64,000 nucleotides of DNA from Lacticaseibacillus suilingensis. Its GTDB lineage: Bacteria; Bacillota; Bacilli; Lactobacillales; Lactobacillaceae. Positions 10,640 through 21,282 of the stretch are shown here, piece by piece. The stretch covers positions 52,534 to 116,533 of the forward strand of contig NZ_BOLV01000010.1 of NCBI RefSeq assembly GCF_016861845.1. Reading direction: 5' to 3'. Numbering within the stretch: the stretch's first letter is position 1; every line of letters starts with the position of its first letter. A program made the translations under genes and the position numbers. Below the pieces are notes generated by a model. The model made no database searches, was not told the origin of the DNA, and saw only the letters and a program-made list of their open reading frames with translations.

Positions 10640-10671
10640 GAGGCCACAAGTTAAGAAAGTGAGGGACTAGC

Positions 10672-13041
10672 ATGACGGCAACCGTTGATTACTCGTCCAA
10701 GGCATATTTTGATAAAATGACGCGTTATTGGAACGCGGTGAACTATATTTCCGTGGGGCAGCTTTACTTGCGGGACAATCCGTTGTTGAAGCGGCCGCTT
10801 GAATCCAGCGATGTGAAGTTCAACCCGCTCGGCCACTGGGGCACCATCGCCGGGCAAAACTTCATCTACACCCATCTGAATCGGCTGATCAACAAGTATG
10901 ATCTGAACATGTTCTACATCGAAGGCCCAGGTCACGGCGGTCAAGTTATGATTTCCAACGCGTACCTCGATGGCACCTACAGCGAAACGTACCCTGAAAT
11001 GCCGGAAAATGAAACTGGCATGAAGCTGTTGTTCAAGCGGTTCAGCTTCCCAGGTGGGGCGGCTTCCCATGCCAATGCCCAGATTCCTGGCTCGATTCAC
11101 GAAGGCGGCGAACTCGGTTATTCCTTAAGCCACGCGACTGGTGCGATTTTGGACAATCCTGATGTCATCGCCGCGACGGTGATTGGGGATGGCGAAAGCG
11201 AAACTGGCCCGCTGGCTGCGAGCTGGTTCTCTAACACCTTCATCAACCCGATTACTGATGGGGCCGTGCTGCCCATCGTGCACATGAACGGCTTCAAGAT
11301 TTCCAACCCCACCATTCTGTCCCGCAAGTCGGATGACGACTTGCGTAAGTATTACGAAGGTATGGGTTGGGAGCCATACTTCGTTGAAGGCGACGATCCA
11401 GAAAAGCTCAACCCAGAAATGGCGAAGACTTTGGACACCATCATCGAAAAGATCAAGGCCATCCAAAAGCACGCCCGGGAAACCGGCGATGCCACCATGC
11501 CAAACTGGCCGGTACTGATTGTCCGCACGCCAAAAGGCTGGACCGGCCCGAAGGAATGGGCTGGCAACAAGATCGAAGGCTCCTTCCGGGCTCACCAGAT
11601 TCCAATTCCAGTGAAGCGCGACGATATGAGCCACGCCGACGAATTGGTGGCTTGGCTGAAGTCCTACCACCCAGAAGATGTCTTTGATGACAACGGCGTG
11701 TTGAAGCCAGAACTCAAGGCCCTGACGCCAACTGGAGACAAGCGCATGGCCGCTAACCCCATCACCAACATGGGCTATCACGCCAAGCCATTGGTGTTGC
11801 CTGATTACCATCAGTACGCCCTTGATAACAGTGAACGCGGCAAGAACGTCAAGCAGGATATGATCATCTGGTCCGATTACCTGCGCGATTTAATCAAGCT
11901 TAACCCAGATAACTTCCGCGTCTTTGGCCCTGACGAAACCATGTCCAACCGTTTGTACGGCCTGTTTGATGCAACGAACCGCCAGTGGTTAGAACGCATT
12001 TCCACCAACGGCTCGGATGAAGATATGAGCAACTCTGGCCGTATCATTGACTCCCAGCTGTCGGAACATCAGGCTGAAGGCTTTTTGGAAGGTTACACCT
12101 TGACCGGCCGCCACGGAGTCTTCACCTCGTATGAAGCCTTTTTGCGGGTCGTGGATTCCATGCTGACCCAGCACTTCAAGTGGTTGCGGGAAGCACATGA
12201 GGAGCCTTGGCATCGCCCATATCCATCCTTGAACGTGGTTTCCACGTCGACCTCCTTCCAGCAAGACCATAACGGGTACACCCACATGGATCCAGGTGTG
12301 CTGACGCATTTGGCGGAAAAGAAAGGCGAATACATCCGCGAGTATCTGCCCGCCGATGCCAACTCCTTGCTGGCCATTTCGCCAAGCCTCTTCACCAGTG
12401 AAAACACCATCAACTTGCTGATCACTTCCAAGCAGCCGCGGCCACAGTTCTACTCCATTGAGGAAGCAGAAGTCCTGGCCAAAAACGGCTTGAAACGCAT
12501 CGACTGGGCTTCCACCGATGACAATGCAGAACCTGATGTGGTGATCGCCGCCGCCGGGACCGAGCCTAACCTGGAAAGCTTAGCAGCGATTAACTTGCTG
12601 CATGACAACTTCCCAGACCTCAAGATTCGCTTTATCAACGTGTTGGATCTGCTGAAGCTCAAGAAGAGCGATCCGCGCGGATTGTCTGATGATGAATTCG
12701 ATGAATACTTCACCACCGACAAGCCAGTCTTCTTCGCTTTCCATGGCTTTGAAGATTTGATCCGCGATATCTTCTTTGACCGGCACAACCGCAACTTGCA
12801 TGTGCATGGTTTCCGCGAAGAAGGCGCGATTACCACGCCATTTGATATGCGGGTGCTGAATGAACTGGACCGCTTCCACCTGGCCAAGGATATTGTGGAA
12901 CATGTCCCAGGCTACGCTGAAAAGAGTGGCGCCTTCGTGCAGAAGATGGACGACACTTTAGCCCATCATTACAGCTACATTCGCGATACCGGCGAGGACC
13001 TGCCAGAAGTACTGGATTGGGTTTGGAAGCCAGTTAAATAA
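10672..13041 (+). CDS. xfp: Xylulose-5-P/fructose-6-P phosphoketolase
   Basis: Thiamine-diphosphate enzyme that splits xylulose 5-phosphate (and possibly fructose 6-phosphate) into acetyl phosphate and an aldose phosphate. It is the key step of heterolactic and pentose fermentation. Visible motifs are [25 protein letters not shown] and the TPP-binding [13 protein letters not shown]. The C-terminal half contains [15 protein letters not shown] sequence (here [19 protein letters not shown]). Length 789 is typical. GAGGGA precedes the ATG and a strong terminator follows, so it is monocistronic. AckA at 7687 uses the acetyl phosphate produced. Whether it accepts fructose 6-phosphate cannot be read from the sequence. 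Confidence 0.95.
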   Translation: MTATVDYSSKAYFDKMTRYWNAVNYISVGQLYLRDNPLLKRPLESSDVKFNPLGHWGTIAGQNFIYTHLNRLINKYDLNMFYIEGPGHGGQVMISNAYLDGTYSETYPEMPENETGMKLLFKRFSFPGGAASHANAQIPGSIHEGGELGYSLSHATGAILDNPDVIAATVIGDGESETGPLAASWFSNTFINPITDGAVLPIVHMNGFKISNPTILSRKSDDDLRKYYEGMGWEPYFVEGDDPEKLNPEMAKTLDTIIEKIKAIQKHARETGDATMPNWPVLIVRTPKGWTGPKEWAGNKIEGSFRAHQIPIPVKRDDMSHADELVAWLKSYHPEDVFDDNGVLKPELKALTPTGDKRMAANPITNMGYHAKPLVLPDYHQYALDNSERGKNVKQDMIIWSDYLRDLIKLNPDNFRVFGPDETMSNRLYGLFDATNRQWLERISTNGSDEDMSNSGRIIDSQLSEHQAEGFLEGYTLTGRHGVFTSYEAFLRVVDSMLTQHFKWLREAHEEPWHRPYPSLNVVSTSTSFQQDHNGYTHMDPGVLTHLAEKKGEYIREYLPADANSLLAISPSLFTSENTINLLITSKQPRPQFYSIEEAEVLAKNGLKRIDWASTDDNAEPDVVIAAAGTEPNLESLAAINLLHDNFPDLKIRFINVLDLLKLKKSDPRGLSDDEFDEYFTTDKPVFFAFHGFEDLIRDIFFDRHNRNLHVHGFREEGAITTPFDMRVLNELDRFHLAKDIVEHVPGYAEKSGAFVQKMDDTLAHHYSYIRDTGEDLPEVLDWVWKPVK

Positions 13042-13050
13042 GCATGACGG

Positions 13051-13077
13051 AAAGCAGCGGGGAACCGCTGCTTTTTT
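13051..13077 (+). terminator. Terminator of xfp
   Basis: AAAGCAGCGG, loop GGAA, CCGCTGCTTT, then T run: a 10-bp perfect stem. Confidence 0.9.
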
Positions 13078-13230
13078 GATGGCGTCAAAAGGGTGTGGCC
13101 GACGCCTTCCGCAGCCTGTAAAGTTTGCCTCCAATACCTGCAACTTGTTATGGTTGAAGTAGGCCCATGTGGCAGTTAGCCGCACCACAAGAAGGAGGAA
13201 TTTGTTAGGGCAACTGAAACCGTTCAAACC

Positions 13231-14343
13231 TTGCAGGATTTCTTGACCGCAGCGCAGACCGGCCCTTTTGTGACGTTATATCTTCCCTTAGAGGCAGGAC
13301 AAAGCGTTGAAAAAACCAAGTTGATCATCCGGCATTTGCTCGATCACACTCAAGATGTGATGACGCAAACGGCCCCAGAAGCGGATTTTTCTATTTATGA
13401 ACGCGCGCTGAATGCGCATCTGGGCGCTCAGCCGTTGGTGGATGTGACCGGCCAAGGGGTGGGCTTGATCACCGATGGGTACAGCGTTTATCAGCGGGCG
13501 CTGGAATATCCGGTGAGCCAACTGGCGATGGTGACAGCGCGGCCGCAGATTTTGCCGATGATTTTGGATGATGAACGCCATTTGGATTTCGATTTGTTGA
13601 TGCTGCAACGCGATCGCATTGAGTTGTATTTGAATTTAGGCGACCAGCTGACCAAAACCGACCTGCCGGAGGACGCGCCGCTCACGCTACTGGGCACGTT
13701 AGGCGAAGAACGCCGCGGTGGTTCGGTGAACACCGTGGCCCAAGGTTCCGGTCAGGTCTCCTACCATGGCCACAGCGACCGCGCCAGCGAAGAAGAGGTG
13801 GATCAGCGCCGCTACTATCAAGCGGTGGATACCTATATCGCGGATCACTACTCCAAGCCGAACGCTCGACGCCTGGTATTGTTCGGTCTGCCGCAGAACC
13901 TGGCATTGTTCCGGGAAGTGAGTCGTAACAGCTATTTGAGCGGGTCGATGCAAGTGGAACTGAATCCAGGCAACCTGTCCTTTGCGGCGATTGATTTGGC
14001 GCTGGATGATTTGCGGATGGCGTACAGTCAGCGGCAGGCCCAAAAACTCTTGGCGCGGCTGGATAACGCGCGGGGCGCTGGTAAGTATCTCGATGCCCTA
14101 GGGAGCATTGTGGCAGCGGTGCAGCAACGTGCCCTGGCGACCTTGGTGATTCGCCAAGGGGCTAGAATTCGTGGCCGTCTGGTGGATGATCAGATTGAAA
14201 CGGAAAGTCCTCAGGCGCAGCACAATAACTTGCTGAATGATTTGGCCGCCATGACTGTCGCGCAAGGCGGGGCCGTAAAGGTGTTGCCATCCAGCACACT
14301 AAGCGAAGAAGTGGTCGGCATTAGCCGCTACGCCGCCCAGTAA
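13231..14343 (+). CDS. Possible baeRF-type (release-factor-like) protein; start unclear
   Basis: A soluble protein of about 370 residues. TGPFVTLYLPLEAGQ at the start, a central RRYYQAVDTYIADHYSK and a late GISRYAAQ recall the bacterial archaeo-eukaryotic release-factor-like (baeRF) families found in lactobacilli; this assignment is tentative. The start is odd. A strong AAGGAGGAA at 13192-13200 is correctly spaced for a codon at 13204, but in this frame that codon is GTT. The first standard start, TTG at 13231, lies 30 bases beyond the Shine-Dalgarno. Codons 13204-13230 would add VRATETVQTL, which looks like a natural N-terminus. The gene is single, with its own terminator. Confidence 0.5.
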   Translation: MQDFLTAAQTGPFVTLYLPLEAGQSVEKTKLIIRHLLDHTQDVMTQTAPEADFSIYERALNAHLGAQPLVDVTGQGVGLITDGYSVYQRALEYPVSQLAMVTARPQILPMILDDERHLDFDLLMLQRDRIELYLNLGDQLTKTDLPEDAPLTLLGTLGEERRGGSVNTVAQGSGQVSYHGHSDRASEEEVDQRRYYQAVDTYIADHYSKPNARRLVLFGLPQNLALFREVSRNSYLSGSMQVELNPGNLSFAAIDLALDDLRMAYSQRQAQKLLARLDNARGAGKYLDALGSIVAAVQQRALATLVIRQGARIRGRLVDDQIETESPQAQHNNLLNDLAAMTVAQGGAVKVLPSSTLSEEVVGISRYAAQ

Positions 14344-14353
14344 AGCAGAATCG

Positions 14354-14396
14354 AAGATGCCGCCGATCCTCAAATGGGGACTAGCGGCATCTTTTT
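14354..14396 (+). terminator. Terminator
   Basis: AAGATGCCGC (14354-14363) pairs with GCGGCATCTT (14384-14393), followed by a T run. Confidence 0.85.
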
Positions 14397-14402
14397 TGCG
14401 GT

Positions 14403-15119
14403 TTAAATTAAAGTGAAGAGCAGCGCGCCGATTGCGCCGCCGACCAGCGGCCCCACTACCGGAATCCACGCGTAGCCCCAATCGGAGTCGCCTTTACCAG
14501 CAATCGGCAGTACCGCATGCGCCAGCCGCGGGCCGAGGTCCCGCGCTGGGTTGATGGCATACCCGGTGGTGCCACCAAGCGAAAAGCCAATCGCGGTGAT
14601 TAAGGCGCCAACGCCAATCGGGTTGAGGCCATCGGTCCACTTGCCCTTGGTGAAGGCCAGCAGCATGAAGACGAGCACCAAGGTCCCTAACGCTTCAGAA
14701 AAGAAGTTCGCTAGCGGCCGCCGAATGGCAGGGCCGGTAGCAAAAGTGCCTAAGATAGCGGCTTCGTCTTTGGTTTCTGCCCAGTGCGGGTAGTATTGTA
14801 GCCAAACCAAGGCGGCCCCGAGGAACGCGCCGAGCATTTGGGCCACGATGAAAGGCACCACCCCGGACCACGGGAAGACGCCAATCACGGCAAAGGCCAC
14901 GGTGACGGCGGGGTTGAGGTGCGCCGGGCCAAGGTAGCCGGCGGAGTAGACGCCAAGCGTCACCGCCAGGCCCCAACCGAGGGCAATGGCAATCCAGCCA
15001 GCATCCTTGGCTTTGGAGCGGGCGAGGGAAACGCCGGCGACGACCCCGTCACCGAGTAAAACGAGTACGAGCGTCCCGATGAATTCACCGAGCGCTTGGG
15101 TCATGATAGGGGTGGTCAT
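14403..15119 (-). CDS. glpF: Glycerol uptake facilitator (MIP family)
   Basis: Six-helix channel for glycerol diffusion. The two half-helix NPA boxes are visible: HLNPAVTVAF (N69-P70-A71) and AINPARDLGPR near residue 187. The Asp after the second box (NPARD) is the glycerol-channel signature, as opposed to water channels. Length is 238 residues. Its ATG overlaps the glpO stop by 4 bases (ATGA), so it is translationally coupled as the last gene of glpK-glpO-glpF. It supplies glycerol to GlpK. Confidence 0.93.
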   Translation of the reverse strand: MTTPIMTQALGEFIGTLVLVLLGDGVVAGVSLARSKAKDAGWIAIALGWGLAVTLGVYSAGYLGPAHLNPAVTVAFAVIGVFPWSGVVPFIVAQMLGAFLGAALVWLQYYPHWAETKDEAAILGTFATGPAIRRPLANFFSEALGTLVLVFMLLAFTKGKWTDGLNPIGVGALITAIGFSLGGTTGYAINPARDLGPRLAHAVLPIAGKGDSDWGYAWIPVVGPLVGGAIGALLFTLI

Positions 15120-16951
15120 GCTTGTTCCTCCTTTAATCCTTGCAGTTGCGTTTCGGCAATGGTGGCATCGAGCTGCTGAGTGAGCGCCGCTTTGGTGGCT
15201 TCATCCCAGTGCAACAGCCGGGCCATTTCGTTGATCACGGGATCATGCAGCGCCGCCAAGTCCGTGGCGTGGAACAGCATTGCGTTAGTGCGGCGCAGCA
15301 GATAGTCCACTGGCGTTAAGGTCAGCTCTTCATTGACCGAATACCGCAGCGAAATGGTTTCCTTCAGCGATAACCCTGGCGCTGTGCCGGCATCGGCGTA
15401 AGATACGACGCGGCTGGTGTTGCTGCCAAAGCGGTTCGCTAGATCGGTCGCGTCGGCTTCTGGCAAACCGGCGTCTTGGGCAATGCGGGTGTAGAAGTTC
15501 AGCGTTTCTGTCACGTTGGTCGGGTCAAAATGACCACCGGACACTTGCAGCTTCTTGCTATCCACCGCTTTGAACTGGCGCCCGTCAGCGGCGAGCAGCT
15601 TGATGATCAGCGCAATCGCGCCGGCGGCCATTTTGCGGTAGTCGGTGATCTTGCCGCCAGCCAGCGTCAGCATGCCGTCGCTTTCGGTATCCAGCGCAGA
15701 CCCACGGGAAACTTGCGAAGGCTTGAGCGTGCCTTCTGCATGCGCGGTTTTGAGCTTGCTGATGGCCGTTTCGACATCGCTACGGGTGCTGTCGCCGGCT
15801 TCATAAGCGTTAACGGTTTTGATCAATTGGTCGAAGCTAGCCGCCGAGACCTTGCCGGTGCCGGCACCGCCGCCGTTGTAGTCGGAGCTTCCATTAGCCG
15901 CAATGAGTGGCCGTAGCCCGACCCAACTGGCTTCGATATCGTTGAGCGTGACATGGGCGTCGGGATAGCGATTGTTGAGCGCGGCGAGTAAGTAGTCCAC
16001 GTCGGCTTGGGTGACTGTTGGGTGCTTGTAGTCACCAGTGAAGTCGGTATCGGTGGTTCCAAAGTAGGTTTTGCCTTCCCGTGGCACCACGAAAATCATA
16101 CGGCCGTCATGCACGCCAGAGTCGAAATAGGTCGGCTGGGGCACGGATAATTTGCTGCTATCAATTACCAGATGCACGCCTTTGGTTGGGCGTAGCATTG
16201 GGTCGGCTTTAAGCTTTTCGTCGCGGGCGCGCAGTTTGTCGACCCATGGCCCAGTGGTGTTGATGATCAGCTTGGCGTGAATTTCAAATTCGTCGCCGCT
16301 TAGGACGTCTTTAGCCAGCATGCCCACCGCGCGACCTTGAGCGTCGTGTAACACCTTCACTGCTTCAACGCGGCTGGCCATCAAGCCCCCAAGTTCGTCG
16401 GCTTCCTTGATGTTTTCAATCACCAACCGCGCGTCGTTGTTCACAAAGTCTAGATAAACGCCGCCACCGAGCAAATGATCAGCTTTGAGCCCAGGTTCGC
16501 GCTGCAGGACTTCGCTCTTGTCGATGGTGTAGTTGGCATACTGGGTGCCTTCCACGCCTGCGAGCCGATCGTACAGATCCATTGCGATTTTCACGGCGAA
16601 CATGTCGTAGGTGGCTTCTGGTTCGTCATAGATCGGCATCAGCATTGGGAACGGCCGCGGGATGTGCGGCGCGATGCCTTGCACGACGGCGCGCTCCTTA
16701 ACGGTGTCACTGACGACGCCGACGTCAAAGGTCTTCAGGTAGCGAATGCCGCCGTGTACCAGCTTCGTGGAGCGCGATGACGTCCCTTCTGCGAAGTCTT
16801 GCATTTCAATCAGGCCAGTTTTGATGCCGCTGGCCGCGGCTTGAATGGCGACCCCAGCGCCGGTGATCCCGCCGCCGATAATTAACAGATCAAGCGGGGT
16901 GCTTTGGAGTTGGGCAATGGTTTGCTTTCGAGTCTTTGCGGAAAAAGTCAT
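15116..16951 (-). CDS. glpO: Alpha-glycerophosphate oxidase
   Basis: FAD enzyme that oxidises glycerol 3-phosphate to dihydroxyacetone phosphate with O2, releasing H2O2. The N-terminal Rossmann motif LLIIGGGITGAGVA (about residues 22-35) and GTSSRSTKLVHGGIRYL are the GlpD/GlpO signature. The stretch around residues 355-410 (SAASFDQLIKTVNAYEAG onward) is the soluble-oxidase insertion that separates GlpO from GlpD, and the 611-residue length agrees. GGAGGA lies upstream of the ATG. Its product should enter glycolysis as the fermentation partner of glpK and glpF. Confidence 0.92.
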   Translation of the reverse strand: MTFSAKTRKQTIAQLQSTPLDLLIIGGGITGAGVAIQAAASGIKTGLIEMQDFAEGTSSRSTKLVHGGIRYLKTFDVGVVSDTVKERAVVQGIAPHIPRPFPMLMPIYDEPEATYDMFAVKIAMDLYDRLAGVEGTQYANYTIDKSEVLQREPGLKADHLLGGGVYLDFVNNDARLVIENIKEADELGGLMASRVEAVKVLHDAQGRAVGMLAKDVLSGDEFEIHAKLIINTTGPWVDKLRARDEKLKADPMLRPTKGVHLVIDSSKLSVPQPTYFDSGVHDGRMIFVVPREGKTYFGTTDTDFTGDYKHPTVTQADVDYLLAALNNRYPDAHVTLNDIEASWVGLRPLIAANGSSDYNGGGAGTGKVSAASFDQLIKTVNAYEAGDSTRSDVETAISKLKTAHAEGTLKPSQVSRGSALDTESDGMLTLAGGKITDYRKMAAGAIALIIKLLAADGRQFKAVDSKKLQVSGGHFDPTNVTETLNFYTRIAQDAGLPEADATDLANRFGSNTSRVVSYADAGTAPGLSLKETISLRYSVNEELTLTPVDYLLRRTNAMLFHATDLAALHDPVINEMARLLHWDEATKAALTQQLDATIAETQLQGLKEEQA

Positions 16952-17138
16952 AATAGATTCCTCCTAGTAAAAATGAATGGGTAAAATGGCGTACAAAAAA
17001 CTAGGCCCCAGAGCCAACGATTTTTGAAAAGGTGAAATGATGTCCCTGGGGTAGGGATGATGCGAATAATTAAAGGTGAAATGATTGGGCTAAAAACGGT
17101 CTTACTCCGCAGCCTAGTCGCGCTGCGTAAGGCCAACG

Positions 17139-17214
17139 CCGGAGTGATCAGCTACGCTAGCTGGCCCGCCACCGAAAAGCGATGGCAAACCATCTAGCTA
17201 GGCTGCTCATCCGG
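17139..17214 (+). repeat. Palindromic intergenic repeat, copy D
   Basis: A 76-bp copy lying between glpK and glpO. CCGGAGTGATCAGC (17139-17152) is followed by tac, then GCTAGCTGG, ccc, GCCACC, a 7-base loop, GATGGC, aaa, CCATCTAGC, tag, and GCTGCTCATCCGG to 17214. The CGCAGCCT word sits on both sides (17108, 17232); the second occurrence overlaps the last codons of glpK. The rest of the 16952-17138 gap shows no gene. Confidence 0.85.
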
Positions 17215-17226
17215 CTAAAAACGGCC

Positions 17227-18765
<1,539 letters not shown>

Positions 18766-18777
18766 TTACGGTTATGA

Positions 18778-18791
18778 TGATAGCGGTTACA
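18778..18791 (-). promoter_or_regulatory. cre box of the glp operon
   Basis: TGTAACCGCTATCA on the minus strand matches TGNAANCGNWNNCA at every fixed position. It overlaps the predicted -10, a place where CcpA would repress. Confidence 0.8.
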
Positions 18792-18817
18792 TAAGCGACC
18801 GTAAATGGTAAAATCAA
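18789..18817 (-). promoter_or_regulatory. Predicted glpK promoter
   Basis: Minus-strand -35 TTGATT (18812-18817), 17-base spacer, -10 TTATGT (18789-18794). The -10 is weak. The remaining gap upstream to 18969 is AT-rich and shows no gene. Confidence 0.5.
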
Positions 18818-18934
18818 AAATCTAATTAAATAATTGTGGGCGATTACATTTTATACAATTGAAACCGTGATTTTCCGCGGCCAATTCGGTTTGAATTAAG
18901 ATTAAATATTGATGAGAATGATGAGACGCGAATC

Positions 18935-18963
18935 AAAAGGCCCCGGCGCGGCGGTCGAGGCCT
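18935..18963 (-). terminator. Terminator of the hydrolase pair
   Basis: Minus-strand AGGCCTCG pairs with CGGGGCCT (one G-U) and is followed by TTTTG. Confidence 0.65.
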
Positions 18964-18969
18964 CTCAGA

Positions 18970-19749
18970 TTATAGAACGGTTGCGCCCATCGAGGTGGTC
19001 AGGTTGGCTTGCCGGTGCGCATTGACCCGATCGATAAAGTCGGCGTAGATGCGCAGCTGCGGCGGATCTGCCTGCCAGAGGTTTTCTGGATGCCACTGCA
19101 GGCCCAACACCAAATCGTTTTCGCTGCTTTCGAAGGCCTCAATCGTCCCGTCACTGGCTTGCGCGGCTAGGCGTAACCCGTTGCCAATGCGGCGGGTGGC
19201 CTGATGATGGCGCGAGTTGACATAGGCGCGGTCGCCCAGCAGCGGATGCAGGCGCGATTGAGGGACAATGTTGACATGATGCGTTGGGTATTCGCCTGAG
19301 GTGCGCTGCAGGTGGCGAATGGCGGCTTTTTTCTGGGTGGCGAGGTCTTGATACAAGGTCCCACCGAAGGCCACATTGAGAATGTGGCTGCCGCGGCACA
19401 GGCCAAACATGGGCTTGTTAGCGGCGTAGGTCGCACGAATCAGGGCCAGTTCGAATTGATCCCGCGGCGGATTGGCCGGGCCAATTTCCTGGCTAGGCTC
19501 CTCGCCGTACAGCGTCGGATCAACGTCGGGGCCGCCAGGCAAAATCAAGCCGTCAAACAGCGGCAGATAAGCTTGAATCATTTCCGGAATCAAACTCAGC
19601 TGGCTGGGATATGGCACCACAATGGGCAAGCCGCCGGCCGCTAATATCGTATCTTTGAACATGGTGGGTGAGATATCAACTGTGTTGGGTTTGGTGTTGA
19701 CGCTGGGGTCCTCGATGACATCAGCGACAATGGCAATAATGGGTCTCAT
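18970..19749 (-). CDS. Gamma-glutamyl-gamma-aminobutyrate hydrolase family protein
   Basis: Class I glutamine amidotransferase-like hydrolase (peptidase C26, PuuD-like). The nucleophile elbow MFGLCRGSHILNVAFGG carries the catalytic Cys, and LQWHPENLW near the C-terminus carries the His-Glu pair. GLILPGGPDVDPTLYGEEP is the oxyanion-side motif of the family. Length is about 259 residues. ATG at 19749 is chosen because AAAGGATG precedes it and relatives begin MRPIIAI. It lies just downstream of a paralogue (19800-20612) in the same orientation, probably one transcript. The natural gamma-glutamyl substrate is unknown. Confidence 0.85.
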   Translation of the reverse strand: MRPIIAIVADVIEDPSVNTKPNTVDISPTMFKDTILAAGGLPIVVPYPSQLSLIPEMIQAYLPLFDGLILPGGPDVDPTLYGEEPSQEIGPANPPRDQFELALIRATYAANKPMFGLCRGSHILNVAFGGTLYQDLATQKKAAIRHLQRTSGEYPTHHVNIVPQSRLHPLLGDRAYVNSRHHQATRRIGNGLRLAAQASDGTIEAFESSENDLVLGLQWHPENLWQADPPQLRIYADFIDRVNAHRQANLTTSMGATVL

Positions 19750-19799
19750 CTGCTCACATCCTTTGACCGATGACATAAGTAAAATTGTAAAAAGGGTGA

Positions 19800-20612
19800 C
19801 TAAGGCATGGCCGCGTTGCTGCCTCTATCTTCAGTGTACAAAGTTGACAGGGTAAATGTCTTGCGTTGACGCTTGAACTTGGCGGCTCGGCGCACCAGGT
19901 CACTGAACAGGCGCAGTTGTTCTGGCGCGTTGGGGTAGAGATTTTCGGGATGCCATTGCACGCCCAGCAGTTGCTCGGAGTCGATAGATTCAATGCCTTC
20001 AACCACGCCATCAGGAGCGGTGGCACTAATGCGCAGGCCCTGGCCTAAATGGCGCACCGCCTGGTGATGGCGCGAATTGACATAGCCCCGCGGCCCCAGC
20101 AGCTTTTCAAGGTGGGTGTTCACCATCATATTGACGTGATGGGTGGGGTATTGACCGCTCGCAGCTTGGGCATGGCGAATAGTGGCGTGACTATCTTCAG
20201 ACGCCAGGTCCTGGTACAAGTCACCACCCAACGCGACATTGAGCATCTGCATGCCGCGGCAAGTGGCAAAAATCGGGAGGCCTTCAGTCACGGCGCGGTG
20301 GACCAACGCCAGCTCGAAGCGGTCCTCGGGGTAAACGACGGCCCCGAGTTGCGGCAGCGGCTCCTGCCCGTAGAGCGTTGGGTCGATGTCGGGCCCGCCA
20401 GGCAGCATTAAGCCGTCAATGACCGCCAAATCATCAGCAATCAGGCGGTCAATCACCGGGAACTCTTCCGGAAACGGCAGAATCAGCGGCGTACCGCCGG
20501 CTTCAATAATGGCATTTTTGATCATTCGTGGCACCACCATGGCATTCACTGTATTGACGGCGGTGCTAGGGACTGCCAGCTGGTCGGCAGGAATTCCAAT
20601 CAACGGACGCAT
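19800..20612 (-). CDS. Gamma-glutamyl-gamma-aminobutyrate hydrolase family protein (paralogue)
   Basis: Second C26-type hydrolase of about 270 residues. It shows GLMLPGGPDIDPTLYGQEP, Cys nucleophile in IFATCRGMQMLNVALGG, YPTHHVNM and the His-Glu motif VQWHPENLY. Both proteins share long collinear stretches, so this is a tandem duplication. The C-terminal tail AAKFKRQRKTFTLST is longer than in the downstream copy. AAGGAGGAGAGCG precedes the ATG at 20612. Its substrate may differ from that of the downstream copy, as the duplicates have diverged. Confidence 0.85.
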   Translation of the reverse strand: MRPLIGIPADQLAVPSTAVNTVNAMVVPRMIKNAIIEAGGTPLILPFPEEFPVIDRLIADDLAVIDGLMLPGGPDIDPTLYGQEPLPQLGAVVYPEDRFELALVHRAVTEGLPIFATCRGMQMLNVALGGDLYQDLASEDSHATIRHAQAASGQYPTHHVNMMVNTHLEKLLGPRGYVNSRHHQAVRHLGQGLRISATAPDGVVEGIESIDSEQLLGVQWHPENLYPNAPEQLRLFSDLVRRAAKFKRQRKTFTLSTLYTEDRGSNAAMP

Positions 20613-20754
20613 GACGCTCTCCTCCTTCTTGGCTACCTTAATCGTACCCAAGCGCAGGTGGCAGAAGCGAGAAGGAAGACTTTTTAGCGAATAATGTCAG
20701 ATTTGAGCCGATCATCTCGTATGATAGGGTGTAAGGAGAAAAAGGGGTGAGATC

Positions 20755-21282
20755 ATGGATGACGAAGCGCTGATTGCTAAGCTCAAAGCCCGCGACGATG
20801 ATGCTTTGTTGGCGTTGGTGGAGGCGTATGGGCGGCTGATTCGGCAAGTCGTCTGGCATCAGCTACTGACCGCTTATGCGCGCGGGTTCACGGATGATGT
20901 TGAAAATCGGGTGTATTACAAAGTCTGGACGCGCATCGACCAGTTTGACCAAACGAAGGGGAGTTTCCGCAACTGGCTGAGTGCCATTGCCAAAAATCAG
21001 GCTATCGATTACGCCCGCGGCTTGGCGGCAACGTTTGCGACGCTTGATCTGGATTCGGTGACGGTGGCCGCGCCGACGGCCAAGCAGCAAGACCTGGAGG
21101 CATTATTTGCCGTGCTGTCACAGCTCGAACAGCAAGTATTCCGCTTATATTTCATCCAGACCCTCACGGTTGAAGAAATCGCCAAGCAGCTGCATTTGAA
21201 GCGCGATGCGGTCTATCAGCATCTGTCACGGGGCCGAAAGAAACTACGCCAAGGAGGAATGAATCATGCCGATTTTAACTAA
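20755..21282 (+). CDS. Sigma-70 family (ECF-like) RNA polymerase sigma factor
   Basis: A 175-residue two-domain sigma factor. Region 2 is about residues 10-85, with FTDDVENRVYYKVWTRIDQF and GSFRNWLSAIAKNQAIDYAR. Region 4 is about residues 115-165, with LSQLEQQVFRLYFIQ and the HTH LTVEEIAKQLHLKRDAVYQH. It is short like ECF factors. AAAGGGGTGAG precedes the ATG, and TATGAT at 20720-20725 may be its -10. The next gene overlaps it by 17 bases, so the two are co-expressed. No classical zinc anti-sigma gene is present. What it senses is unknown. Confidence 0.85.
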   Translation: MDDEALIAKLKARDDDALLALVEAYGRLIRQVVWHQLLTAYARGFTDDVENRVYYKVWTRIDQFDQTKGSFRNWLSAIAKNQAIDYARGLAATFATLDLDSVTVAAPTAKQQDLEALFAVLSQLEQQVFRLYFIQTLTVEEIAKQLHLKRDAVYQHLSRGRKKLRQGGMNHADFN

